Source: Sphingomonas sp. R-74633
GTDB taxonomy: Bacteria; Pseudomonadota; Alphaproteobacteria; Sphingomonadales; Sphingomonadaceae
DNA: 64,000 nt
Direction of reading: 5' to 3'
Assembly: GCF_013416555.1 (NCBI RefSeq)
Contig: NZ_JACCFG010000003.1
Span: 617,985 to 681,984 of the forward strand
In this document: one piece after another, positions 7,717 to 15,036 of the stretch
Position numbering within the stretch: the stretch's first letter is position 1
How the letters are laid out: the number at the start of each line of letters is the position of its first letter
The notes under the pieces: generated by a model
Seen by the model: only the letters and a program-made list of their open reading frames with translations
What the model was told of the DNA's origin: nothing
Database searches by the model: none
Translations under genes and position numbers: made by a program

Positions 7717-8213
7717 CCGTGTTCGACGAAGATGAGCCCGCGCGCGCGCCCTGGCTGGTCACTTTGGCCGATCTGTCGCTGCTGCTCGTCGGCTTCTTCG
7801 TCTTCCTCCAGGCGACCCAGGTCGATCCGATGAAGCTCGCCGCCGGCATCCGCTCGGGCTTCGGCGCGAGCGAGGCAGGGCCGGCGCCGATGCCGGTCGA
7901 CCTTGCCACCGCCACCGGGTTTGCACCCGGCTCAGCGCTGCCCACGGACACCAGTTCCGCGCTCGAATGGGCGCGCACCGCCGCGCGGGACCCGCGTACG
8001 CGACTGCGCGTGACCGGCGAAGTCGATGGCTCGCCCGCCGATGTCGACCCCGCGACCGGCAGCGGTCCGATCCTCGCCGCCGACCGCGCCCGCGCCGTCG
8101 CCGCCTTGCTTGTTCGCGCGCATGCGATCGACCCCTCGCGCATCGTGATTTCCACCGGCCGCGGCCAGCGCCGCGCCGTCCTTACTCTCGGCTTCGAAGG
8201 AGACCGGCCATGA
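7713..8213 (+). CDS. motB: MotB-like stator subunit, compact
   Basis: Starting at GTG 7713, which overlaps the motA stop, the protein is 166 residues, about half the usual MotB length. A single N-terminal membrane helix contains the conserved ion-carrying aspartate (Asp20 in WLVTLADLSLLLVGFFVF). The C-terminal part (about 95-155) is a reduced OmpA-like peptidoglycan-binding domain. It keeps RARAVAALLV and the RIVISTGRG end, but the usual GHTD and NxxLS positions are poorly conserved. MotB anchors the stator to the cell wall. Overlap with motA and flgA indicates an operon of three genes. Confidence 0.83.
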   Translation: MTVFDEDEPARAPWLVTLADLSLLLVGFFVFLQATQVDPMKLAAGIRSGFGASEAGPAPMPVDLATATGFAPGSALPTDTSSALEWARTAARDPRTRLRVTGEVDGSPADVDPATGSGPILAADRARAVAALLVRAHAIDPSRIVISTGRGQRRAVLTLGFEGDRP

Positions 8214-8740
8214 TCCTCGCCCTCGCGCTCAGCCTCGCCGCGCAGGACTTCCAGTCCACCACTGCGCTCGACACTGTCGTCACCCAGTTCACCGGCAAGG
8301 ACGTCGGCGAGCAGGGCGGGGCGATCGCCCCGATCGACCGCCGCCTCAAGCTCGCCGCCTGCGCCGCGCCCCAGCTCGACTGGCGCAGCGAGACCCATGA
8401 CGCCGTCGTGATCCGCTGCATGGCACCCGCATGGAAGATCTTCGTGCCCGTCGCCGCGGTGCCCAGGCCCAAGGCCGCCGTCCCCGCGCCGATGCCGGCC
8501 AACGTCGTCGTCCGCCCCACTGCGCCGGTGAAGGTCGAGCCGGTGATCAAGCGCGGCGACGCCGTCACGGTCGAGGCCGGATCCGAGGGTTTCTCGATCT
8601 CGCGCCAGGGCGTGGCGATGAACGACGCCCCTCCCGGCGGCCGCATCAGCGTCAAGGTCGACGACAAGCAGCCGCCGATCCAGGCGATCGCGATCGAGCC
8701 CGGCCGCGCCCGCCTGCCGGGCTTTGCCGAGGGCGACTGA
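8210..8740 (+). CDS. flgA: FlgA, P-ring assembly chaperone
   Basis: FlgA is the periplasmic chaperone that promotes FlgI polymerisation. The 176-residue protein has the FlgA order: an N-terminal domain with conserved LKLAACAAP, and a C-terminal SAF-like domain (about 115-176) containing VIKRGDAVTVEAGSEGFSIS and the PGGRISVK block. A good GGAG ribosome-binding site precedes ATG 8210, which overlaps the motB stop. The hydrophobic leader is very short (MILALALSLAAQ) and lacks positive charges at its start, which is unusual for a Sec signal; export is still expected. Confidence 0.92.
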   Translation: MILALALSLAAQDFQSTTALDTVVTQFTGKDVGEQGGAIAPIDRRLKLAACAAPQLDWRSETHDAVVIRCMAPAWKIFVPVAAVPRPKAAVPAPMPANVVVRPTAPVKVEPVIKRGDAVTVEAGSEGFSISRQGVAMNDAPPGGRISVKVDDKQPPIQAIAIEPGRARLPGFAEGD

Positions 8741-8750
8741 AATTTTTCTG

Positions 8751-8777
8751 TAAAGCCTGCGCGCCTGCGGTCGTTTG
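8751..8777 (+). promoter_or_regulatory. Candidate sigma-28 (FliA) promoter before flgM
   Basis: TAAA (8751-8754), 15 bp spacer, then GTCGTTTG (8770-8777). The arrangement equals the flagellar sigma-28 form TAAA-N15-GCCGATAA with a weaker -10. The same spacing and CGTT core recur before fliC and fliD. It would give an autonomous late transcript of flgM-flgN. Confidence 0.5.
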
Positions 8778-8809
8778 AAGCATTGCAGGCACAGCAAGGA
8801 TTGCAGGCA

Positions 8810-9103
8810 ATGGTGGAATCAATCGGCACGAAGGCAGGCGCGGTCACCGACCGTCGCACTGTGCCCGTTGAACCCGCTGCCCGAGTGGCGGCGGTCCGCG
8901 CCGTGGCGGCCGATAGCCCCGCGGTGCAGAGCGCAGCGGCGGAAATCTCCGGCCAGGCCGCGGCCCAGCCCCCGGTCGATACCGAGCGTGTCGCCCGGAT
9001 CCGCAAGGCCATCCAGGACAACAAGTTCCCGCTCTCGCCGTCGACGATCGCCGACCGGCTGCTCGCCTTCAAGCTCGATTGGAAGTCCCGTGACCCGTCG
9101 TGA
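8810..9103 (+). CDS. flgM: FlgM, anti-sigma-28 factor
   Basis: The start at 8810 is chosen because AAGGA lies 9 bp upstream and the candidate sigma-28 start point lies close before it. This gives 97 residues, typical for FlgM. The C-terminal half carries the conserved anti-sigma segment TERVARIRKAIQDNKFPLSP followed by IADRLL. The N-terminal half is Ala-rich and probably disordered, as in known FlgM. FlgM binds FliA (12465) until the hook is finished and is then exported. It overlaps flgN by 14 bp. Confidence 0.93.
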   Translation: MVESIGTKAGAVTDRRTVPVEPAARVAAVRAVAADSPAVQSAAAEISGQAAAQPPVDTERVARIRKAIQDNKFPLSPSTIADRLLAFKLDWKSRDPS

Positions 9104-9401
9104 AGCGCTGATCCAGGTGATCGAATGCCTGCACGCCGAAATCGCGGCGCTGAAGGCGAACGACGTCGCCGCGCTCGAGCGCGCCACCCAGGACAAGATC
9201 GTCGCGATCGACACGGTCGCGCTCTATGACGGCGAGGCCCCGGGCCCCGAGGTCCGCGAGCTCGCCGCCGAGGCGCACAAGCTCAACGAGACCTGCCGCA
9301 TCTATGTGAACCTGATGGCGGCAAATGTTCGCCGCCGCCTGCAACTTCTTTCCGGTCAGCAGGCGCCGGCCTACAAGGCTGCAGGCTACGCGCTCGCCTG
9401 A
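9090..9401 (+). CDS. flgN: FlgN-like export chaperone
   Basis: The GTG start at 9090 lies inside the end of flgM and follows GGAAG. The 103-residue product is mostly alpha-helical (LIQVIECLHAEIAALKANDV, then the HKLNETCRIYVNLMAANVRR block), as in FlgN, the cytoplasmic chaperone for hook-filament junction proteins FlgK and FlgL. FlgN is poorly conserved, so the call rests on size, helix content and position directly after flgM, which is the common arrangement. Confidence 0.82.
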   Translation: MTRREALIQVIECLHAEIAALKANDVAALERATQDKIVAIDTVALYDGEAPGPEVRELAAEAHKLNETCRIYVNLMAANVRRRLQLLSGQQAPAYKAAGYALA

Positions 9402-9431
9402 CGGGCGTGGATAACGCGCATTAACCAGAAC

Positions 9432-9447
9432 TGGCACGGTCCTTGCT
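9432..9447 (+). promoter_or_regulatory. Sigma-54 promoter before the transglycosylase-flhA-fliA unit
   Basis: TGGCACG-GTCC-TTGCT matches the RpoN consensus, with GG and GC correctly spaced. The predicted start near 9458 leaves a 29 nt leader before the ATG at 9487. A TTAACC half-site resembling a CtrA half-box lies immediately upstream (9421-9426). Confidence 0.88.
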
Positions 9448-9486
9448 CCGATGGCCCCGAATAAGGGCAATCCGGATCGGGATTAG

Positions 9487-10380
9487 ATGAGCGTCACTTC
9501 GGTCAACTCCAGGGCAAGCGTCCAGACGGCGATCGCCACGGCGAGCCGCAAGACCGGCATCGACTTCAACTATCTGCTCGGCCAGGCACAGGTCGAAAGC
9601 GGGTTGAAGGCCGATGCGCGCGCCGGCACCTCGTCCGCCACCGGCCTCTATCAGTTCATCGAGCAGAGCTGGCTCGGCGTGGTCAAGCAGCACGGTGCCG
9701 AGCACGGCCTGTCCTGGGCCGCCGACAGCATCAAGCAGACCAGCAATGGCCGCTATGTCGTCAGCGATCCCGCCGCGCGCACCGCGATCCTCAATATGCG
9801 CAGCGACCCGCAGACCGCGGCGCTGATGGCCGCCGAGCACGCCTCGGACAACAAGGCCAGGCTCGAGGACAGCCTCGGCCGCCCGGCGACCGGCACCGAC
9901 CTTTACATGGCGCATTTCCTCGGCCTTGGCGGCGCGGACAAGTTCCTCAGCGCGATGGCCGACAGCCCCGACCGCACCGGCGCCGGCATGTTCCCCGCCG
10001 CCGCGCGCGCCAATCGCAGCGTCTTCTACGCGTCGAACGGCCAGCCGCGCACGCTGTCGGAAATCTACAGCCGCTTCGCCGGCAAGCTCGACCAGGGTGC
10101 CGCCGCCGGCGGTGCCACCGGCGCCGCGTCGGATGGCCTGAACGGCAGCTTCGACGCCGCCGCCCGTGCCTTTACCGACGGCGACAATGAAGTCGTGCTC
10201 GGCAATGGCGCGGTCGATAACGACCGGCACTGGGTGCAGAACACCCTCGCCCAGCTCAACGTCTCGCGTCCCGATGGCGCCGCGGCCACCGATCCGCTCG
10301 GCCGCCGCATCGATCCGCTGCGCCCGACGCCGGAAAATGCCCGGCTCGCCTATCTCATGCTCGCAAACCTCGGAGCGTAA
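9487..10380 (+). CDS. Flagellar lytic transglycosylase (SLT family)
   Basis: The 297-residue protein has a soluble lytic transglycosylase domain at about 25-190. The likely catalytic Glu37 lies in LGQAQVESGLKADARAG, followed by the family signature ATGLYQFIEQSWL. Its place in the flagellar cluster and the lack of a muramidase domain in FlgJ suggest that it opens peptidoglycan for the rod, like SltF of Rhodobacter. No signal peptide is visible, so export by the flagellar type III system or by FlgJ binding is possible but unproven. The C-terminal 100 residues are low complexity and unassigned. It lies 6 bp before flhA. Confidence 0.86.
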   Translation: MSVTSVNSRASVQTAIATASRKTGIDFNYLLGQAQVESGLKADARAGTSSATGLYQFIEQSWLGVVKQHGAEHGLSWAADSIKQTSNGRYVVSDPAARTAILNMRSDPQTAALMAAEHASDNKARLEDSLGRPATGTDLYMAHFLGLGGADKFLSAMADSPDRTGAGMFPAAARANRSVFYASNGQPRTLSEIYSRFAGKLDQGAAAGGATGAASDGLNGSFDAAARAFTDGDNEVVLGNGAVDNDRHWVQNTLAQLNVSRPDGAAATDPLGRRIDPLRPTPENARLAYLMLANLGA

Positions 10381-10386
10381 CGCCCA

Positions 10387-12468
10387 GTGTCCGCAATCAC
10401 GCTTCCGCAGGGCACGGTGCCTGCCTTGAAGAGCTTCGCGCTGCCCGGCGCGATCCTGCTGCTCGTCGCGCTCATGGTCGTGCCGATCCCGGCCTTCCTG
10501 CTCGACGCCTTCTTCATCCTCAACATCATGATCAGCCTCGCGGTGCTGATGGTGGCGCTGAACGCGCAGAAGCCTTTGGACTTCTCCGCCTTCCCCACCG
10601 TCCTGCTGTTCGCCACGCTGTTCCGCCTCGGCCTCAACGTCGCCTCGACCCGCGTCGTGCTGGTCCATGGCCATGAGGGCGAGAGCGCCGCGGGCCATGT
10701 GATCGAGGCATTCGGCACCTTCATGATCGGCGGCGACTATGTCGTCGGCCTGGTCGTGTTCGCGGTCATCGTGATCATCAACATGATCGTCGTCACCAAG
10801 GGTGCGGGCCGCGTCTCCGAAGTCAGCGCGCGCTTCACCCTCGATGCGTTGCCCGGCAAGCAGATGGCGATCGACGCCGATTTGAACGCCGGCCTGATCA
10901 CGCCCGACGACGCGCGCGCCAAGCGCCTCGAAGTCTCGACCGAAGCCGATTTCTACGGCGCGATGGACGGTTCGTCCAAGTTCGTGAAGGGCGATGCGGT
11001 CGCCGGCCTGCTGATCCTCGCGATCAACGTCGTCGGCGGCCTGATCCTCGGCGTCGCCAGCCATCACATGGCGGTGGGCGAGGCGGCTTCGACCTATGTA
11101 CTGCTCGCCATCGGTGACGCGCTCGTCGCGCAGGTCCCGGCGCTGCTGCTCTCTATCGCCGCCGCCGCCATCGTCACGCGCGTCAAGTCGAGCGACGACC
11201 TTGCCGGCCAGATCGGCAGCCAGTTCGCCAGCTACAAGACCTGGATGCCGGTCGCGGTCATCCTCGGTCTGCTCGGCGTCTTCCCCGGCATGCCGCACTT
11301 CCTGATGCTGCCCGCCGCCGCCGGTGCCGGCTTTGCCGCCTGGCGCCTGCGCAAGATCGCCAACCGCCCCAAGATCGTCGCCGCGCCGCCGGCCGAGCCG
11401 ACCGATCTGTCGAAGATCGGCTGGGACGAAGTCACCGACAACATGCAGGTGATGCTCGACATCGGCTATGGCCTCGTCCCGCTCGTCGACGAGCGTCGCG
11501 GCGGGCCGCTGATGGGCCGCATCACCGGCGTGCGTCGCCAGCTTTCCAAGGAGCTCGGCTTCGTCGTGCCGCAGGTGCGCGTGCGCGACGACATCAACCT
11601 GGCACCCTTCACCTATCGCATCGTCATCGGCGGCGTCGTCGTTGCCGAAGACAATGTCTCGCCCGACGAGATGCTGGCGATCGATACCGGCCAGGCTTCG
11701 GGCCGTGTCGGCGGCAAGCCGGTCAAGGATCCCACCTTCGGGCTCGACGCGCAGTGGATCGCGACCGGCGACGCCGATGCCGCCACCGGGCTTGGCTATC
11801 TCGTCGTCGATCCGGGCACCGTGGTCGCCACGCATCTCAACCAGTGCCTGATCCAGAACGCCACCGATCTGCTCGGCCCGGACGAAGTCCAGTCGCTGCT
11901 CGACGGGCTCAAGGAACGCTCTGCCCAGCTGGTCGCCGCGCTCTGCCCGTCGCCGCTGCCGCTCACCACGCTCACCCAGGTGCTGCGCGGCCTGCTCGCC
12001 GAGAGCATCCCGCTCAAGGAATTCCGCCGCATCGCCGCCGCCATCGCGGTCGCCGCGCAGCGGACGCTCGATGCCGAGGAACTGATCGAGCTGATCCGTC
12101 CCGAGCTCGGCCCGCTGATCATCCAGCGCCTGTGCGGCGTGCGCGAGCCGCTGCGCGTGATGACGCTCGAGGGCCAGCTCGAGGGGCTGCTCGGCCAGGC
12201 GGTCCGCTCGGATCCGTCGAAGCGCCACACGATCGAGCCCGATCTCGGCCGCCGCATCGCCGATGCGCTGCAGCACGCCGCGCAGCCGCTGATCGCCGAG
12301 GCCAAGCCCTTTGCGCTCGTCGTCCAGCCGTCGATCCGCATCGCGATCCGCAAGCTGATCCGCAACGTCCTGCCCGACACGCCGGTGATGAGCTTCTTCG
12401 AAGTGCCCGAGGACAAGGCCGTCGAAGTCGTCGCCGTGATCGGTGCGCCGGAGGCGCTGCCCGCATGA
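10387..12468 (+). CDS. flhA: FlhA, flagellar type III export protein
   Basis: The 693-residue length and sequence match FlhA. The N-terminal half (to about residue 330) holds eight predicted membrane helices and the FHIPEP-type signature region around AQKPLDFSAFPTVLLFATLF and RLGLNVASTR. The C-terminal half is the cytoplasmic domain that docks chaperone-substrate complexes. FlhA is the core of the export gate with FlhB, FliP, FliQ and FliR, encoded at 26508-29527. Translation starts at GTG 10387. The stop overlaps the fliA start as ATGA. Confidence 0.98.
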   Translation: MSAITLPQGTVPALKSFALPGAILLLVALMVVPIPAFLLDAFFILNIMISLAVLMVALNAQKPLDFSAFPTVLLFATLFRLGLNVASTRVVLVHGHEGESAAGHVIEAFGTFMIGGDYVVGLVVFAVIVIINMIVVTKGAGRVSEVSARFTLDALPGKQMAIDADLNAGLITPDDARAKRLEVSTEADFYGAMDGSSKFVKGDAVAGLLILAINVVGGLILGVASHHMAVGEAASTYVLLAIGDALVAQVPALLLSIAAAAIVTRVKSSDDLAGQIGSQFASYKTWMPVAVILGLLGVFPGMPHFLMLPAAAGAGFAAWRLRKIANRPKIVAAPPAEPTDLSKIGWDEVTDNMQVMLDIGYGLVPLVDERRGGPLMGRITGVRRQLSKELGFVVPQVRVRDDINLAPFTYRIVIGGVVVAEDNVSPDEMLAIDTGQASGRVGGKPVKDPTFGLDAQWIATGDADAATGLGYLVVDPGTVVATHLNQCLIQNATDLLGPDEVQSLLDGLKERSAQLVAALCPSPLPLTTLTQVLRGLLAESIPLKEFRRIAAAIAVAAQRTLDAEELIELIRPELGPLIIQRLCGVREPLRVMTLEGQLEGLLGQAVRSDPSKRHTIEPDLGRRIADALQHAAQPLIAEAKPFALVVQPSIRIAIRKLIRNVLPDTPVMSFFEVPEDKAVEVVAVIGAPEALPA

Positions 12469-13232
12469 ACGCTTTCACCCCAGGGAAACTAGACGCCATG
12501 GCTTCATTGGCACTTGACCCACCGCTGACCTACACGCCCGCGCCGCCCCGGCGCGATCCCGAGGCACTGGTGCGCAAGCATTTGCCTTTGGTGCGGCGGA
12601 TTGCGTGGCACATCCACGGCTCGATGAGTTCGCTCGTCGAGGTCGAGGACCTGATCCAGATCGGGCTCGTCGCGCTGATCGAGGCCTCGGCGAATTTCGA
12701 GGATCGCGGCCAGGTCACGTTCGAGCAATATCTCGCCACGCGCTTGCGCGGTGCGATGATCGACGAACTGCGCCGCCAGGCGACGACCACGCGCGGGGCG
12801 ATGCGCCGGCGCAAGGCCTATCATGAGGCGGTCTCGGCGCTCACCTCCGAGCTTGGCCACGCGCCCGATGACGAGCAGCTCGCCGCCCGGCTCGGCGTCA
12901 CGCCCGAGAAGCTGCGCACCGACTATGCCAATGCCGAGGCGGTGCGCTTCGATTCGATCGACGACGCTTATTCGGACGAGAGCCCCTGGTTCATGTCCGA
13001 CGAGCCCAATGCCTTTGAGCAGCTCGCCGAAAGCGGCCAGCGCGAGGCGCTGATCGAAGCGATCGCCGAGCTGCCCGAGCGCGAGCAGCAGGTGATCCAG
13101 CTTTATTATGTCGAGGAATTGAACCTCGAGGAGATCGGCCAGGTCCTCGGCGTCGGCGCCGCGCGCATCTGCCAGATCAAGGCGAGCGCGCATGCCCGGC
13201 TGAAGAAAGGCTTGGCGCGGCGGTTGGGGTAA
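12465..13232 (+). CDS. fliA: FliA, sigma-28 flagellar sigma factor
   Basis: The 255-residue protein (or 244 from ATG 12498, which has AGGGA 11 bp upstream) shows sigma-70 family region 2 (VEVEDLIQIGLVALIEASAN), region 3 with the RRRKAYHEAV block, and region 4 with LNLEEIGQVLGVGAARICQI. This size without region 1 is typical of FliA. It directs late flagellar genes and is held inactive by FlgM (8810). Three candidate target promoters are in this window, before flgM, fliC and fliD. The coupling to flhA puts fliA under the sigma-54 promoter at 9432. Confidence 0.96.
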   Translation: MNAFTPGKLDAMASLALDPPLTYTPAPPRRDPEALVRKHLPLVRRIAWHIHGSMSSLVEVEDLIQIGLVALIEASANFEDRGQVTFEQYLATRLRGAMIDELRRQATTTRGAMRRRKAYHEAVSALTSELGHAPDDEQLAARLGVTPEKLRTDYANAEAVRFDSIDDAYSDESPWFMSDEPNAFEQLAESGQREALIEAIAELPEREQQVIQLYYVEELNLEEIGQVLGVGAARICQIKASAHARLKKGLARRLG

Positions 13233-13247
13233 CCCCTTCGTCATCTC

Positions 13248-13371
13248 CTTCCTTGCTCCCCGGCGAAAGCCGGGGCCCAGGGTTTCTCTGCTCGGGCGCT
13301 TGTGGTCTTGGGCCCCGGCCTTCGCCGGGGAATAAGCGGCTGGCAATGTAGGATTTCGTCTGCAAGGCTCC
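13248..13371. repeat. REP-like GC-rich hairpin element, copy 1
   Basis: The element holds two short palindromes, CCCCGGCGAAAGCCGGGG and CCCCGGCCTTCGCCGGGG, in an inverted arrangement around a 40-50 bp centre. A tail containing GCAATGTAGGATTTCG follows. A second copy, with the same order and about 80 percent identity by eye, lies at 38920-39055. Such elements are common between genes in sphingomonad genomes. It lies 16 bp after fliA and may also stop transcription or protect the mRNA end. Confidence 0.85.
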
Positions 13372-13423
13372 TTCCATGGCCTTGGCAGCATCCTCTTCCG
13401 CGCTCGCTCCGCACCCGCTTCTT

Positions 13424-13453
13424 CTCACGCGCGCGCGTACGCCCGCGCGTGAG
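13424..13453. repeat. Perfect 10 bp inverted repeat in the fliA-peptidase spacer
   Basis: CTCACGCGCG (13424-13433) and CGCGCGTGAG (13444-13453) form a perfect stem with a 10 nt loop. It is followed by two tandem copies of GTGACTTTC. No U-run follows, so it is not a standard terminator. The rest of the spacer 13372-13551 shows no gene; it must contain the promoter of the peptidase gene, which was not identified. Confidence 0.6.
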
Positions 13454-13551
13454 TGTCGTGACTTTCGTGACTTTCGGCGCCGTGTCTCCGCTTGCGCGAC
13501 CCCGAGGCTTGCCCCAGAAATCCGCCCAACGAACCATTTGGGGGATTTCCA

Positions 13552-14919
13552 TTGACCAAGCATCTGTTCCTGGCCGGCGCGATCGCGTTCGGCATGCTGG
13601 CAACGCCGGCCCTTGCCCAGGACAAGTGGACCGTCCGCCCCGAATGGGTGCGCGCGCATGAGAGCTTCCTGGCGAGTGATGCCCTGCAGGGCCGCGGCAG
13701 CGCGACCCGCGATGAAGCGATCGCCGCCGCCTATGTCGCATCGCAGTTCGAGGGTTTCGGGCTGAAGACCGCGCCGGGCATGCCCGGCTATCTTCAGCCC
13801 GCGACGATCGTGCGTACCAGCCTGAAAGGCGTAACGCTCACTGCTGATGGCGCTGCGATCGGCGGAACCTCGGTGCTGGTCGGCGGGCTCCAGCCGGTGT
13901 CGGGCAAGACGGTTGTCTTTGCCGGCACCGATCTGGCCAAGCTGCCCAAGGGGGACGTCGTCCTGGCGCGTGTCGACGGCCCCGGCATGCAGATGTTCGG
14001 CCTTTACCGCGCCGCCGGTGCCAATGGTGCGAAGCTGGTGATCGTCCGCGAAAACGCCGCGACCAAGGAAACGCTGGAGAAGTTCGGCGGCAAGCCGCGC
14101 ATGCCGACCTATCTCGATGACGGGCAGGCCGGGATGGACGGCAACGGCCCGGCGCTGCTCGTGCTTCCCGCCGCCGCGTTCGACGCGCTAGCGGCCAAGC
14201 CAGGCGCCACGGTTGCCGCGAGCTTCGATGTCGAGAAGAAGACGAGCGTTACCACCAACGCGATCGGCTATCTGCCCGGCACCGATCCGGCGGCGGGGTA
14301 TCTGCTCCTCACCGCGCATCTCGATCATTTGGGCGTGCGTCCCGATGGCGTGATCATGCACGGCGCCAATGACGATGCCTCGGGCACCACCGCGGTGCTC
14401 GAGCTGGCGCACGCGCTCGCCTCGGGCAAGCCGATGAAGCGCGGCATCCTGTTCGTCGCTTATGGCAGCGAGGAGATTGGCGGGTTCGGATCGACCTGGT
14501 TCGGCAAGCATCCGCCGGTGCCGATCGACCAGATCGTCGCCAATATCGAGATCGAGATGATCGGCGCGCAGGATCCCAAGCTCCCGGCCGGGCACATGAT
14601 GATGACGGGGATGGAGCGCTCGACGCTGGGCGACACGCTCAAGGCGCATGGCGCGCTGGTCGCCGCGGATCCCTATCCCGACCAGCATTTCTTCGAGCGC
14701 TCGGACAATTATTCGCTCGCCAAGGTCGGCGTGGTTGCACACACGCTGTCGGGCTGGGCGGTGGTTCCGACCTATCACAGCCCCGAAGACACGCTGGCCA
14801 ACCTCGACATTCCGTTCATGACCCGCGCGATCCAGTCGCTGATCGCGCCCGTGCGCAGCCTCGCCAACAGCGCCGACAAGCCGCAATGGAAGCCGGGCGG
14901 GCAGCCCGAGAAGAAGTAA
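13552..14919 (+). CDS. Secreted M28-family metallopeptidase
   Basis: The start is set at TTG 13552 because GGGGGA lies just upstream and the product then begins with a clean signal peptide (MTKHLFLAGAIAFGMLATPA, cut after ALA). The mature protein carries an M28 zinc aminopeptidase domain: HLDHLG, GANDDASGT and GSEEIGGFGS supply the expected His, Asp and Glu ligands, and a PA-type insert (about 85-230) precedes them. It probably removes N-terminal residues from peptides in the periplasm or outside. It has no known flagellar role and appears to be cargo between fliA and fliC. Length 455 residues. Confidence 0.88.
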   Translation: MTKHLFLAGAIAFGMLATPALAQDKWTVRPEWVRAHESFLASDALQGRGSATRDEAIAAAYVASQFEGFGLKTAPGMPGYLQPATIVRTSLKGVTLTADGAAIGGTSVLVGGLQPVSGKTVVFAGTDLAKLPKGDVVLARVDGPGMQMFGLYRAAGANGAKLVIVRENAATKETLEKFGGKPRMPTYLDDGQAGMDGNGPALLVLPAAAFDALAAKPGATVAASFDVEKKTSVTTNAIGYLPGTDPAAGYLLLTAHLDHLGVRPDGVIMHGANDDASGTTAVLELAHALASGKPMKRGILFVAYGSEEIGGFGSTWFGKHPPVPIDQIVANIEIEMIGAQDPKLPAGHMMMTGMERSTLGDTLKAHGALVAADPYPDQHFFERSDNYSLAKVGVVAHTLSGWAVVPTYHSPEDTLANLDIPFMTRAIQSLIAPVRSLANSADKPQWKPGGQPEKK

Positions 14920-14923
14920 AAGG

Positions 14924-14955
14924 AAAAACCCCGGTGGTCACTAGGACCACCGGGG
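14924..14955 (-). terminator. Rho-independent terminator of fliC
   Basis: An 11 bp perfect stem (CCCCGGTGGTC / GACCACCGGGG, loop ACTAG) is followed on the leftward strand by TTTTT. It lies about 80 bp after the fliC stop and 9 bp after the peptidase stop on the other strand, so it can serve both convergent transcripts, although the U-run favours fliC. Confidence 0.85.
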
Positions 14956-15036
14956 CTCCCCATGCGCCCCCTCCGGCAAGAAGGGGTGACCGGCCTTGGT
15001 GCCTGTCAGGGGGGTGACACCCCGACCGGCACGCGC

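Noticed and set aside
8783..8809. Upstream start codon for flgM at 8783
   Set aside because: It adds nine unconserved residues, has no ribosome-binding site and lies at the predicted sigma-28 transcription start; ATG 8810 has AAGGA at good distance.
9421..12276. Very long open frame (951 codons) on the minus strand
   Set aside because: It is the mirror image of the transglycosylase and flhA genes; long antisense frames are expected in GC-rich DNA with strong third-position bias. Its translation is low complexity (Asp/Arg/Ala/His) with no domain.
13248..13371. Possible CRISPR or small RNA because of repeated palindromes
   Set aside because: Only two palindromes per copy and no regular repeat-spacer pattern; the second copy at 38920 shows it is a dispersed REP-type element.
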